Source: an uncultured Eubacteriales bacterium
Lineage (GTDB): Bacteria > Bacillota > Clostridia > Oscillospirales > CAG-382
DNA length: 64,000 bases
Direction: 5' to 3'
Assembly (NCBI GenBank): GCA_934479825.1
Contig: CAKSOW010000006.1
Span: 1-64,000, forward strand
Part shown: piece after piece, positions 8,654 to 18,198 of the stretch
Layout: each line of letters begins with the position of its first letter
How positions within the stretch are numbered: the stretch's first letter is position 1
The notes under the pieces: model-generated
Databases searched by the model: none
What the model was told of the DNA's origin: nothing
The model's input: the letters and a program-made list of their open reading frames with translations, nothing else
Made by a program: the position numbers and the translations under genes

Positions 8654-10288
8654 CTAAATGTCGTCCGAAAGACGCTCCAAATATTTCAACGCGCTCTTCA
8701 AGCCGTCCACAGCCGCACTGGTAATCCCTCCGGCAAAACCGGCACCCTCACCGCACGGATACAGATTCGGTGCGGAAACTGATATTCCCTCTTGCGTACG
8801 TTCCATGCGAACGGGGCTGGAAGTACGCGTTTCGGGAGCGGTCAAAACGGCGTCGTGCGCCGAAAAGCCGGCAATGTGCTTTTCAAAAACGCCAAACCCT
8901 TGGCGTAAAGATTCGGAAATGAAATCCGGAAACAGCGAAGAAATATCGCAAAGCTTGGTCTTTCCGGTGTAGGTCGGCTGAATACAGCTCGGTTCAGAGC
9001 CATGTGTGCCGTTTAAGAAATCGCCGAGCAACTGTATCGGTGCAGATGAATCACTGCCTGCCAGACGAAAAGCCGCATTTTCAATCTGTTTCTGAAACGA
9101 TATAGCGCCGTTTACCGTTGAGCCGTAATCGGCAGGATCCACTGAAACGGCGATAGCGGAATTGGCATTTTTTCCGTTCCGCGCGTAATAGCTCATGCCG
9201 TTGGTTACGATTTCATCTTTGGCCGAAGCGGACGCGACCACCATGCCTCCCGGACACATACAGAACGAATAGACGGCACGTGTGCCGAACTTGGCAGAAA
9301 GGGTGTACGAAGCCGGTTCAAGCGCCGGATAGCCGGAAAACTTCCCATAAAGAGAACGATTGATATCCTCTTGCAGATGCTCAATGCGTACACCAACCGA
9401 AAATGGTTTCGGGGAAAGCAGAATGTCGTTTTGAATCAGGACGGAAAAAGTATCGCGCGCACTGTGACCGACGCAAAGAAAAACAGTGGTGCAAGCGATA
9501 TCGCCCGAGCTTGTCCGGAGCGAAACAATTTTTCCGTCTGCGCGTTTTGTCATTCCGGTCAAAGCCGTATCAAATAAAAACAAACCGCCTAAACGAATAA
9601 TTTCCTCGCGCATGTTTTTAACGATAACCCGCAGTTTATCGGTTCCGATGTGCGGCTTGGCAAGATATACAATATCCTCCGGCGCACCGAATTTGCAGAA
9701 TGTGCGCAAAACATAGCCGCAAAGCGGATCGCTGATCCGGGTAAGCAGTTTGCCGTCGGAAAAAGTGCCGGCGCCGCCCTCGCCGAACTGGACGTTCGTG
9801 TTCTCATCAAGCACACCGTTTTTCCAATAAGCGTCAACTTTTTCGGCGCGTTCTTCGATCTTACTGCCGCGTTCGATAATCACCGGACGCATTCCGGCTT
9901 TTGCCAAAGCATAAGCGCAGAACATACCAGCCGGTCCAAATCCAACCACGACCGGGCGTTCATCTTTTTGTTCTGCCCGGGAAAAAGCCGAAAAGTCCGG
10001 CATATACGGTCGGACAAAAGAAAAGGGGCGCGGAATCGTTTGCAGTTTTTCTTCGGAAAGCGGCTCATGCAGCAAAGCCGAGATGGTGTAGATATATTCA
10101 ATTTTATTTTTGTCGCGCGCATCCACGGATTTTTTATAGACATGAAAATCCGCGTCGCCGAAAGCTTTCGACAGCATCCGGCGATAGCGTTTTTTGCCTG
10201 TTTCAAGCGCACATACGTCGTGTTCCGCGGTACTTCCGGCGCTTAGCGCGACATGAATATCGCGTATAAGAATCAAAGGTTTACTCAT
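8654..10288 (-). CDS. NAD(P)/FAD-dependent oxidoreductase (COG2509-like)
   Basis: A 544-residue flavoprotein. It has an N-terminal ACT-like/ferredoxin-like domain with KKSVDARDK near residue 54, then the Rossmann dinucleotide motif VVVGFGPAGMFCAY near 115 with an acidic strand end (VIIERG), a conserved TNVQFGEGGAGTFSDGKL segment, and a C-terminal FAD motif ending LYPCGEGAGFAGGITSAA. This architecture is the widespread uncharacterised FAD-dependent dehydrogenase family seen in Firmicutes; its substrate is unknown. It starts 8 bp after cdaR and is in the same gene run. ATG at 10288 is preceded by GAGTG. Confidence is high for the family and nil for the physiological substrate. Confidence 0.85.
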   Translation of the reverse strand: MSKPLILIRDIHVALSAGSTAEHDVCALETGKKRYRRMLSKAFGDADFHVYKKSVDARDKNKIEYIYTISALLHEPLSEEKLQTIPRPFSFVRPYMPDFSAFSRAEQKDERPVVVGFGPAGMFCAYALAKAGMRPVIIERGSKIEERAEKVDAYWKNGVLDENTNVQFGEGGAGTFSDGKLLTRISDPLCGYVLRTFCKFGAPEDIVYLAKPHIGTDKLRVIVKNMREEIIRLGGLFLFDTALTGMTKRADGKIVSLRTSSGDIACTTVFLCVGHSARDTFSVLIQNDILLSPKPFSVGVRIEHLQEDINRSLYGKFSGYPALEPASYTLSAKFGTRAVYSFCMCPGGMVVASASAKDEIVTNGMSYYARNGKNANSAIAVSVDPADYGSTVNGAISFQKQIENAAFRLAGSDSSAPIQLLGDFLNGTHGSEPSCIQPTYTGKTKLCDISSLFPDFISESLRQGFGVFEKHIAGFSAHDAVLTAPETRTSSPVRMERTQEGISVSAPNLYPCGEGAGFAGGITSAAVDGLKSALKYLERLSDDI

Positions 10289-10296
10289 GTTTCACT

Positions 10297-11346
10297 CTAT
10301 CCATTTGCCGCGTCCGAGGGATTCTGCGTCACTTCGGGTTGTGGTTTTGCCGTAACGGTAAGTGTGACTTTGGATACGGCCGTTCCCTCCTCTGCGGTAT
10401 ACGTCGAAAAAGCTTGCACGTTTTCCGGAAGCGCCAAGGTCAGTTCATAGTCGCCGGCCGCGTCGATCCATGCGCGCTGTGTCTTTAAGGCAGATACGGC
10501 ATCCACATCGTTTACCAAGCCTTTTAAGTAGAGTGCCGACGGGGTGACGGTGTACTCAAAACGGTCCTTATCAATGACAAGATCCGGTTGAATGCCATAC
10601 AGAACGGTCTTATAGACCGGAACGTCGATCTGAACTTCGGAGGGGGTTATGACGATGTATTTGGATTGAATTTCGTAGTTGTTGGAATCGTAAAGCGTCA
10701 CCTCCGCATTAGAGGAAACGGCGTTGCGGATACTGCCGACATTTAGTTGCAAGGTCGCTCTTGCAACCGCATTGATATCGGTTTCCGGTCCTTTTAAAGT
10801 AACTGTGTCGGCAGAAAGAACCGGTTCGCCAAGCTCATACGGGTATTGGATGTTGTAACTTAACACCGGTGTCAGCTCGATCTGCTTTTCAATAGTTTTA
10901 TCAACGGAGATCTTCAACTGCGTCGCGCTTTTATCGGTGACTTTGACGGCGGTCGGAACATCAATATTCAAATCTTTCACATACGTACCGCGCTCGGTGA
11001 CATCGCTTAGATCGACCGTTGCTTTGATATCTTTGAAAGTAATGTCGTTAAGAATGCTTTTGGTTCCGGTAATGGTCACATCGACCGTACTTTCATAACC
11101 GCTGACCACATCAAGACCGAGATTTGTGTTGAAGTTTTCGACGGTAATCGGAATTTCTTTGAAAACGCGTTCTTCCTCAACAGCCTGAAAAACATATAAC
11201 CACAGGGCAAAAGCCGCCAAAACAGAAAGAATTTTCGGCAAAAGCGTGTTTTCTTTCTTTTCGTGCCGCGGTCTGCCGTTTGAATCGAAATCGGTTTCGA
11301 TATTTTTAAAAACTTCTTTATTCTGATTCGGTGAAATCGGAGCCAT
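10297..11346 (-). CDS. cdaR: CdaR, YbbR-domain regulator of the diadenylate cyclase
   Basis: A membrane-anchored extracytoplasmic protein of about 349 residues. One transmembrane helix (LPKILSVLAAFALWLYVF, about residues 38-55) is followed by YbbR repeats, each with the pattern VTITGTKSILNDI or VTLKGPETDIN and VDLSDV. CdaR binds and modulates CdaA, the c-di-AMP synthase encoded just upstream. Two ATGs are possible: 11355, which has GGAAAGG directly abutting it, and 11346, which has the same GGAAAGG at 8 nt; the second is chosen. It sits 29 bp after cdaA. The usual third gene, glmM, does not follow here; an FAD protein does. Confidence 0.9.
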   Translation of the reverse strand: MAPISPNQNKEVFKNIETDFDSNGRPRHEKKENTLLPKILSVLAAFALWLYVFQAVEEERVFKEIPITVENFNTNLGLDVVSGYESTVDVTITGTKSILNDITFKDIKATVDLSDVTERGTYVKDLNIDVPTAVKVTDKSATQLKISVDKTIEKQIELTPVLSYNIQYPYELGEPVLSADTVTLKGPETDINAVARATLQLNVGSIRNAVSSNAEVTLYDSNNYEIQSKYIVITPSEVQIDVPVYKTVLYGIQPDLVIDKDRFEYTVTPSALYLKGLVNDVDAVSALKTQRAWIDAAGDYELTLALPENVQAFSTYTAEEGTAVSKVTLTVTAKPQPEVTQNPSDAANG

Positions 11347-11375
11347 AAAAACCATCCTTTCCGCAAAAATCTAAT

Positions 11376-12230
11376 TTAACGGCGAAAACTCCGCTTGATC
11401 GGATTTTCCTTTTTCTTTTCGTCCTCCGAACCGACAAGCAGTGTAATCAAGGTCTGACGGAGAGATTCCGGTGTATAGTCACGTGTCAGTGTTCCCTCGA
11501 TTGCCGTCGAAATGGTTCCGGTTTCTTCGGAAACGACCACAACGACTGCATCGGAGTTCTCGCTCATGCCAAGAGCCGCTCTGTGCCGCGTACCAAGATC
11601 CTTATTGATGCCCTCATTGGAACTGAGCGGCAGAAAACAGCCGGCTGAATACAACCGACATCCGCGAATCACCAACGCTCCGTCATGTAAAGGTGCTTTA
11701 TTGAAGAAGATGTTCTTAATCAGATATTCGGTGGGATCTGCGTCAATGATCGTACCGGTTTTAATTACATCACCGAGCTTGGTGGTACGTTCAAACACAA
11801 TCAGTGCACCGACCATTTCACTGGAAAAAGAGGCACAGGCATCGGTTACGGCATCAATACACTTGACCACATCGGAAAAAGTGCGCTTATCGTTTTTGCG
11901 GTTGATACTTGAAATAAATGAATTTCCGCCGACTTTTTCGAGAAAATAGCGAAGCTCAGACTGGAACACGATCATAAGACCGATAATGCCGACCTGTACA
12001 ACGTTGCTGAGAAGGAAATTCAAAGCATACATATTGCACACATCGCTGATCAGCAGCAGCAAAATGATAAAGAAAATACCGACCGCTAATTTTCCGGCGC
12101 GTCTGTCTCTTACAAATTTGAATATGTAATAAAAGACAACTGAAACAATCGCAATATCCAATATATCAAAAAAGGTGATCGACGTAATACGGTTTATAAC
12201 AAATTCAAACATCGAGAGAATAAAAGCCAT
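11376..12230 (-). CDS. cdaA: Diadenylate cyclase CdaA (c-di-AMP synthase)
   Basis: A 284-residue integral-membrane cyclase that joins two ATP molecules into c-di-AMP, a messenger for potassium, osmotic and cell-wall control. Three N-terminal transmembrane helices span residues about 15-90. The DAC domain follows, with the DGA motif (APLHDGALVIRG) and the GTRHRAALG motif, both intact and both needed for catalysis. The C-terminal tail is basic (KKKENPIKRSFRR). The start ATG has AAGGTGG 7 nt upstream. A sigma-A-like promoter lies 30-60 bp upstream, making this the probable first gene of the ten-gene operon that continues to mazG. Confidence 0.95.
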   Translation of the reverse strand: MAFILSMFEFVINRITSITFFDILDIAIVSVVFYYIFKFVRDRRAGKLAVGIFFIILLLLISDVCNMYALNFLLSNVVQVGIIGLMIVFQSELRYFLEKVGGNSFISSINRKNDKRTFSDVVKCIDAVTDACASFSSEMVGALIVFERTTKLGDVIKTGTIIDADPTEYLIKNIFFNKAPLHDGALVIRGCRLYSAGCFLPLSSNEGINKDLGTRHRAALGMSENSDAVVVVVSEETGTISTAIEGTLTRDYTPESLRQTLITLLVGSEDEKKKENPIKRSFRR

Positions 12231-12260
12231 AACAACGCCACCTTACCTGTATTTATAGAT

Positions 12261-12289
12261 ATTATAGCACAAACCATAACGTTTGAAAA
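12261..12289 (-). promoter_or_regulatory. Probable sigma-A promoter of the cdaA operon
   Basis: On the minus strand TTTTCA and TATAAT are separated by 17 bp, ending about 30 bp before the cdaA start. The -10 is consensus, the -35 weak. It is the only good promoter I see for the ten-gene run. Confidence 0.55.
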
Positions 12290-12344
12290 CAGTTTTTTGC
12301 AAAAAAGATATGTTTTTTTACATTTTAAAAAAAATGCCGCAAGC

Positions 12345-12411
12345 AAAAAACAGCCGATCCCCCGTTCCTGCCGCAAAAAGGAGAGAAAGCGGAGGAAACC
12401 GGTGATCGGCT
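12345..12411 (-). terminator. Intrinsic terminator of the SLH/GH99-like gene
   Basis: Minus strand: outer arms AGCCGATC and GATCGGCT at 12404-12411 and 12353-12360 extend into a long imperfect stem (TTTCC/GGAAC and CCGC/GCGG partners) and are followed by a run of six T. It lies about 35 bp after the stop codon of the gene starting at 17111. Confidence 0.75.
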
Positions 12412-12446
12412 ATTTTACTTAATGGATGAGAATGTGCATAAAAGCT

Positions 12447-15400
12447 TTATTTAAGCTCTATGCTGATATCGGAAACAAGGTAGCTGACGCCGCAGTTGTT
12501 GAGCGGATTCGACCAGAACTGGAAACAGTCCTTATTGGATACCTTGTAGCTGTCGGGAATGGTATATTCGACGGAAACCTGCTGCCAACCGGCTGTATCG
12601 GCTACGTTGACCGAACCGATTACATGGTTGGTGACGGTTTCTCCGTCCGAGCCGAATACAAAGTTTCCGCCAATCGTGTTTTTATCGTATCCGTTGCCGT
12701 GGAAGTCCTTTAACGGATAGATACGGTAAGAAACTTTATACGTCTTTCCGGCTTCAAAATTCATGAAGATGTTGAAATACGTCCATTTACGGTCGCTTGC
12801 AGTCGTTTTCAGCTCAAACACTTTAACTTCATCGTTATCCGGGTCGCTTATAATATTCATATTTCCGTTTTCAACGTTATAGCGCGCACCGGCCGGGAGC
12901 TCTTCGCCTGCATTCCAGACGATTTCTTTCGGCTTTTCTATGATGCGGACAATACCGTCCGGATTGGTAAGCAGAATCTTGATGGAATCGATTGAGAAAG
13001 TACCCTCGGCTTCAAACGGGTCGAAACGGATCTTTCCGATCGTCGAAGACCAGTTGACGTTCTGAGTCATATCAAATTCCAAATCAATAAACTTTCCGTC
13101 GCTGGAAAGACCCTTTGTTTTTATCTGTACAACATCGTTGCCGTTGAACGAGCCGTTCGGCGGAGCAAAGAACACGGATGAAGTGATTTCGTCTACGCCT
13201 TCGGCCACGCCGCCGGTAATGTCATACGCCATACGGACAATGACCTTTTCGTACTTAACGGCCGGAATCGTGATATTCGGCGAGTTGAGAACCGGGTCAT
13301 GGCGTCTGCCGTTGGAAAGGGATTTAAAGGTAACAACGCCGTCTTGGTGGTCGGTAACTTCGGCGCAGGCAATGGTAAAGCCGTCAAGGTAGCCGTCGAT
13401 ATCGAAATTCCACGCAACATCCAAACCGGTGTTGTCCTTCTCCTCGCTTGCGTAGTGGTGAACCAAAGTATACTTGTTATCGTCTACTGTCAGTTTGAGA
13501 CCAAGAGCGCTTGCCATGGAATCGATCTCAATCATGGGAATGCCGTCCATAAGTTCCGGCGTACCCTTTAAGGTAATCGTGCCCTTGTTGGTTACAGCCT
13601 TGTCGCTGTCCATGGTAAAGATGATATAGCTGTCATCGGCGCCATAGAGAGAAAGTTCTTTCTTGTCTGCATCCCAGCGGTAGAAAATACCGAGTTTTGC
13701 ATAGAAGCTTGCCGCATACGGGTCAATCGCGGCAAAGAGCGCGCCGTTTTCCAAAACAGGCTGGAAAGATACAGGCGTCGGAGCAACTTCGGCGTTTAAA
13801 TAAATCTCATAGCCGGTCGGAGCATCCAAAAGCTCAAATTTCTGAATTTCATATTCGCAGTTTCCGCGTTCGATCGGGTCAATACGGATGCGTTTGACCG
13901 TGCCGGTCCAAGCAGAGCAAGCGGTCATATCCACAAGGTATTCGTGATATTCATTATCTGCGACAATATTGAAGTTGATATTCTTCTTTTCATTCCACAC
14001 TTGGTCTGCCTCAGTTGTAAAGAATATCTGACCCTTGGTCTTAGTCGTTTCAGCAGTTGCCTTATAGACAATGCGGAGATATTCCGCTTGGGAAGCATTG
14101 ATATTGATATCCTTGGTAGTAACGATAGCAAAGTCTCCGCCCTGGCTCTTGCCCTTTAAGCCGGTAGAAGTGTATTCCACATACTCATTTCCGTGGTTAT
14201 TGCGGAAAATCTGTTCTGTACCGGATTCGGTAAAGTCGTAAAAGAGCGTCACGTTCAGGTCATCTGTGTTCACACCGGTATCTTCCACCAATTCATAGCG
14301 GCGGATACGCTTGAACGACTGATTGTAAAGAGCGTTGTAGCGTGCGCGGGTTTCATCTTCCGGTCTGAGATCGGTATGTTCGCCCTGCGATGTGTAGGCA
14401 TCGCTGATAGCGTCGAGATAGTCAAAGCCCATACGGTTGGTCGGAAGAATGTAGTGACCTTCGCCGAACTCGTTCCAGTTGCTGAGAATCACCATCTTCG
14501 TCTGCCACGGTTCGCCGGTACGGGTCGCAAGGAAATCATTCTTGACCCATTTCAAGAGGTTTGTGAGATCTTCTTTGGTAATGAGCGGAGAACGGCTGTT
14601 TCCCTGCCCCAAGAACATGTTGCAGAAGCCGACGCCGACTGTCGGGACAGAGGTGATTCCGGACGCTTTGGTCTCTTCGTCCTGTGTGGTAAGTTTGGTT
14701 TTCTGGAATTCGGGATCAAAGGCGTTCTGTCCCCAGTTGTAGGCATAACGCCCGTCAAAGCCCATGCGTTTGATCTGATCGTTTGCGCCGTTGCAGACAA
14801 GAATGATGGCACCGTCGTAGCCGAGATCCACGCAGGTCTGTCTTAAATAGTCGATTTCCGCTTTGACCGCTTCTTCGGATTTGAAGATATTCATAAGCGT
14901 TTCGGTGCGGTAAATCGTGATGAGGGGTTTGTTGTCGATCGTGAAATAACGGTCTTTATCGTACAGATAGTATTCTTTCCAATATTCAACGATGTTCTTG
15001 CGGAACTGCTCAGAATTGGAAGGGAGGTTTGCGCTGTTTTCCCACATGATCGCATATTTCATCTGATCGGTATACTTGGAATCAAGCTGTGCGGAGAGCG
15101 CAAAGTTGTTACGCGGCGTCTTGACTGCCTCGGACGGTGTTCCGCTGTACCAGCAGACAAGCTTGAAGTCAATACCGTGTTCAATCAGCCATTTGGTTTC
15201 CCAGTCCGCCACTTCGGTCGAACCTTCATCAAACATGCCAAGATACGGATACAGCTCGTCGTAAGCGCTGGTGTAGTCCCAACCGAACTGGAAGCCGTTG
15301 CGCCATATGTCGCAGACTTCGATACCGACAATCATATCATCCGAAGCGACAACCTTGGGTTCCGGGACGTAATCCGGCTGTTCGTCGAAAGAATTGTAGA

Positions 15401-17111
15401 CAAACAAGTCGTCGAGGAAGATGCTCGTATCTTTTTGTGCCGGCAGGGTGATTCTGATACCGTCTACCGACGAAGCGGAGAATGTGCCGGACGCAAGTTT
15501 CTTATGGTTGATGCTGTATGAAAGAACGCCTGTATCGGTGTTAGCCTCAATGCGAAGCGTCTGCCAGACATCGCTGTTATAGCTGCGCAAGAGTGTGCCG
15601 TCGCCGGTATAGAATTCTTTGCCTTTGGTGACGATCTTGGCAATTTCCGTATCACCGGAGGTAATGGCAAAGGCAGTTCCGTCGTTATAGTCAACCATGA
15701 GGAATTTCATCTCAAAGACAACTTTACGGGAAATCGGGTCAAAATTCGATGTCAACGTACCGGTCTTTCCGGCAGAGGTGGAAACTTTGGCACTGTACGA
15801 ATCATAGGAATTGGAGATAAGCGATACAATTTTCGCCGTGCTGTCCGTCAATGTGTAGTTATACGGCAGACCATCGCGTTCACCGGTCGCCATAAAGATA
15901 TCGTTTAAGGCATATCCGCTGTACAACTTGGTTTTGGAAATATCCGCCACAACTTCGTTTTCCTTGTCACTGGAAAAGATGAGCGTATCTACCGAGGAGG
16001 CCGCTACATCGGCAAAAGCATAGGTTCCGATCAGTTTGCCGTCGGCGATGAGCGTGTTGGTCTTTGCATCGAGATCCGTAATCGTCTTTATGGTAATCTT
16101 TCCGCTTACTTCAAGACCGGTATCCGTAAGCTTGCCGGCTTCTTTTGCATAAAACTTTCCGTCCTTGGTGACAAAGCTCATTGCAAGGGATTTTTCATCT
16201 TTTCCAAGATTGATATAAAAACCGTTTTTGGTTGATTGCAGGGAAATATTGGTTTCCATAACGATTTTGCCGGATTTCTGCTCCGCAAACTGACGAAGCA
16301 TGGCCGTGCGTTCGTTTTTACTGGTATCCAATACCTGAATCCGGGACGGAGCCTGGCCGGAGGGCACGCCGCGCGGGTCGAACTCCCAACCGTATGCACC
16401 GTAAGTGGTTGCGCTCAAAGCGCCCGAATCATCGATGAAATAGAGAGCCGGGGTCGGATCGGGACGCTTTTCAAGCGTTTTCTGCAAACGGTTTTCCGGC
16501 AATGCGATGCGGTTGATAATAGCCGCCGCTTCGCAACGGATAATCTGGTTGTTCGGATAGAACGAACCGAACTCGTCATTACCCATAACAACGCCGGCCT
16601 TATAAAGAGCCAAAACCTCGTCGCGGTAATCCGCTTTTTCGTTTATGTCCGGAAGATAATCCACGTTATTGACCGGCGCCAGATAGCTTTCCGGGACAGA
16701 AGCATAGAACACCTGCGCCATTTCCGCACGTGTGATCGGACGGTCATACTTGTCGAACTGATTTTCCGAAATGATCTTGTTTGTAACGGCGTATTTTACG
16801 TAAGGTGCGTACCATTCGCCGTCTGTGGAAGAGTCGATATTCGTTCCGCCATAGCTTGCGTGAACACGCGAAGCCATAGTAACAGCCTCCGCCACCGTAA
16901 CCGTACCGTCCGGCGAAAACAGACTGCCGCCGACGCCGTTCATGAAGCCAAGCTCATAGGCTGACTTCACCTCGGAGGCATACCACTCTGTTTCGGGAAC
17001 ATCCGTGAAAGTTCCGTCTGCGTAGGACACGGTTTTCCCGAAACCTGCTGCAAAGCCGTGACAGGTAAAGGCAAAAGCGGCGAGAAGACCGACAAGAATC
17101 CTTTTTTTCAT
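12447..17111 (-). CDS. Very large secreted SLH-domain protein with GH99/WbsX-like domain
   Basis: A 1554-residue surface protein. Residues 1-32 form a signal peptide (MKKR, then LVGLLAAFAF). Three SLH domains follow (about 33-200; FTDVPETEWYA, GEWYAPYVKYA, ITRAEMAQVF, NNQIIRCEAAAI), expected to bind secondary cell-wall polymer. Then come beta-sandwich (LamG/concanavalin-like) repeats (about 210-580) and a GH99/WbsX-like TIM-barrel region (about 587-930) carrying SNWNEFGEGHY near residue 882, the WNEWGEG-type signature. After that are a carbohydrate-binding-like sandwich, a copper-amine-oxidase-N-terminal-like stalk domain (about 1110-1215; DGIPMIEIDSMASALGLKL), and two more sandwiches. It probably cleaves or binds a mannan-type or other glycan at the cell surface; substrate unknown. 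It is monocistronic, with its own consensus promoter and terminator, and AAAGGAG before the ATG. Confidence 0.8.
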   Translation of the reverse strand: MKKRILVGLLAAFAFTCHGFAAGFGKTVSYADGTFTDVPETEWYASEVKSAYELGFMNGVGGSLFSPDGTVTVAEAVTMASRVHASYGGTNIDSSTDGEWYAPYVKYAVTNKIISENQFDKYDRPITRAEMAQVFYASVPESYLAPVNNVDYLPDINEKADYRDEVLALYKAGVVMGNDEFGSFYPNNQIIRCEAAAIINRIALPENRLQKTLEKRPDPTPALYFIDDSGALSATTYGAYGWEFDPRGVPSGQAPSRIQVLDTSKNERTAMLRQFAEQKSGKIVMETNISLQSTKNGFYINLGKDEKSLAMSFVTKDGKFYAKEAGKLTDTGLEVSGKITIKTITDLDAKTNTLIADGKLIGTYAFADVAASSVDTLIFSSDKENEVVADISKTKLYSGYALNDIFMATGERDGLPYNYTLTDSTAKIVSLISNSYDSYSAKVSTSAGKTGTLTSNFDPISRKVVFEMKFLMVDYNDGTAFAITSGDTEIAKIVTKGKEFYTGDGTLLRSYNSDVWQTLRIEANTDTGVLSYSINHKKLASGTFSASSVDGIRITLPAQKDTSIFLDDLFVYNSFDEQPDYVPEPKVVASDDMIVGIEVCDIWRNGFQFGWDYTSAYDELYPYLGMFDEGSTEVADWETKWLIEHGIDFKLVCWYSGTPSEAVKTPRNNFALSAQLDSKYTDQMKYAIMWENSANLPSNSEQFRKNIVEYWKEYYLYDKDRYFTIDNKPLITIYRTETLMNIFKSEEAVKAEIDYLRQTCVDLGYDGAIILVCNGANDQIKRMGFDGRYAYNWGQNAFDPEFQKTKLTTQDEETKASGITSVPTVGVGFCNMFLGQGNSRSPLITKEDLTNLLKWVKNDFLATRTGEPWQTKMVILSNWNEFGEGHYILPTNRMGFDYLDAISDAYTSQGEHTDLRPEDETRARYNALYNQSFKRIRRYELVEDTGVNTDDLNVTLFYDFTESGTEQIFRNNHGNEYVEYTSTGLKGKSQGGDFAIVTTKDININASQAEYLRIVYKATAETTKTKGQIFFTTEADQVWNEKKNINFNIVADNEYHEYLVDMTACSAWTGTVKRIRIDPIERGNCEYEIQKFELLDAPTGYEIYLNAEVAPTPVSFQPVLENGALFAAIDPYAASFYAKLGIFYRWDADKKELSLYGADDSYIIFTMDSDKAVTNKGTITLKGTPELMDGIPMIEIDSMASALGLKLTVDDNKYTLVHHYASEEKDNTGLDVAWNFDIDGYLDGFTIACAEVTDHQDGVVTFKSLSNGRRHDPVLNSPNITIPAVKYEKVIVRMAYDITGGVAEGVDEITSSVFFAPPNGSFNGNDVVQIKTKGLSSDGKFIDLEFDMTQNVNWSSTIGKIRFDPFEAEGTFSIDSIKILLTNPDGIVRIIEKPKEIVWNAGEELPAGARYNVENGNMNIISDPDNDEVKVFELKTTASDRKWTYFNIFMNFEAGKTYKVSYRIYPLKDFHGNGYDKNTIGGNFVFGSDGETVTNHVIGSVNVADTAGWQQVSVEYTIPDSYKVSNKDCFQFWSNPLNNCGVSYLVSDISIELK

Positions 17112-17183
17112 GCTTTGTTTCTCCTTTGATGAAAATTTGTTTTTTGCGAAGCGTGAAATTTCTTCGTGTATCTTGACAATTAT

Positions 17184-17212
17184 ATTATAATTTAGATTCT
17201 TTTTTTCGTCAA
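17184..17212 (-). promoter_or_regulatory. Strong sigma-A promoter of the SLH/GH99-like gene
   Basis: Minus strand TTGACG, 17 bp, TATAAT: one mismatch from full consensus. It ends 72 bp before the start codon, leaving a 5' leader of about 65 nt. This predicts high vegetative expression. Confidence 0.85.
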
Positions 17213-17371
17213 TAGCGAATCATGATATATTTCTTGCAAATCGTGACATGCGTGTACAGTTTTCACAAGTTTGAGACTATGCTTTTGTGCAAAGCAACAG
17301 TTTTATTTAACACTGTATACGATTTTCTATCCTTACATACTCACCATGAAAGAACCCGAGGCCGACGCATA
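17213..17371 (+). other. Intergenic stretch with no gene seen
   Basis: AT-rich DNA between the promoter of the SLH/GH99-like gene and the terminator of the membrane protein at 17465. Short open frames here lack a ribosome-binding site. I see no repeat or RNA fold worth naming. Confidence 0.6.
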
Positions 17372-17410
17372 TAAAAAACGACAGCTTGCAGGTCATCCTT
17401 ACAAGCTGTC
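17372..17410 (-). terminator. Intrinsic terminator after the membrane protein gene
   Basis: Arms GACAGCTTG and CAAGCTGTC with a 13-nt loop are followed on the minus strand by a GTTTTTTAT tract, about 55 bp after the stop codon at 17465. Confidence 0.85.
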
Positions 17411-17464
17411 TGAAACGTTCTTTTTTGCAAACTTTATGTCAAATAACGCATAGTAATTTACGCA

Positions 17465-18106
17465 TTATTTTATCGAAAAAGCGATTTTTTTGGAGATATC
17501 CGAACCGTCATACAGACGATATGCGCATACTTCGGAAAAACTGCCGTCCTGCATCGGCTTTTCAAAATGCAGGGTATAGGTCTTGCGCGGAATTTCGCCG
17601 TTTTCATCGACCTCTTCCCCGTCGTTTATCAGATCGATCTGTTCAAAGCAAAGGCGAATATACCGATAGTCGAACTTTTTCTTCTCTTTGTAGAAATACT
17701 CGTCATAAACATTGCCATCCTCATCGGTCAAGTAAAACTTCAACGATTCCGTAAGCGTATTGTCCGGGAGAATATCCTTATTGAATTTCACTGAGACCTG
17801 CAACTGTCTTGCCGCCTTAATGTGATACAGATAGTTGAATTCCACCAAGCGCCCTTCGGATATGGCAACCCAGGATTTCTGCATTCCGTACTGCTCGACG
17901 GCAAAATTATCAGGATCTTCGGAAAAAGCGGCTTTTGTCACATCATTCACCAAAACTTCCGAAACGATCTTGTCATCGCGATACATTGAGCAACGCGCAA
18001 TTAAAATCAAATACACAGCCGCAATAACGGCAAGTGCCGCCCACTTAAAAAGCTTTCCTACCGTAAAGCCTTTTTTGGGTTCTTCTGTCTCGGGATAATT
18101 CTCCAT
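17465..18106 (-). CDS. Single-pass membrane protein, unassigned
   Basis: About 213 residues. A short acidic cytosolic N-terminus (MENYPETEEP), one transmembrane helix (about residues 22-40, FKWAALAVIAAVYLILIA), then an extracytoplasmic domain of about 170 residues rich in charged and aromatic residues with a beta-like pattern (LTDEDGNVYDEYFYKEKKKFDYRY split by short turns). I do not recognise the family. An upstream in-frame TTG at 18136 has no Shine-Dalgarno; AGAGAGG lies about 13 nt before the ATG at 18106, a little far but better. It may be cotranscribed with the methyltransferase 92 bp upstream; a clear terminator follows it. Confidence 0.65.
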   Translation of the reverse strand: MENYPETEEPKKGFTVGKLFKWAALAVIAAVYLILIARCSMYRDDKIVSEVLVNDVTKAAFSEDPDNFAVEQYGMQKSWVAISEGRLVEFNYLYHIKAARQLQVSVKFNKDILPDNTLTESLKFYLTDEDGNVYDEYFYKEKKKFDYRYIRLCFEQIDLINDGEEVDENGEIPRKTYTLHFEKPMQDGSFSEVCAYRLYDGSDISKKIAFSIK

Positions 18107-18198
18107 CTTACAGAACAAGCCTCTCTTTCTATCCAATCAAACAACTAAAACAACAATGAAATCATTATTGTAATTTACAAAATCTCCTTGTAAAATAT

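Noticed and set aside
17271..17453. 60-codon plus-strand frame between the SLH/GH99-like gene and the membrane protein
   Set aside because: No ribosome site, and it contains the stem of the minus-strand terminator.
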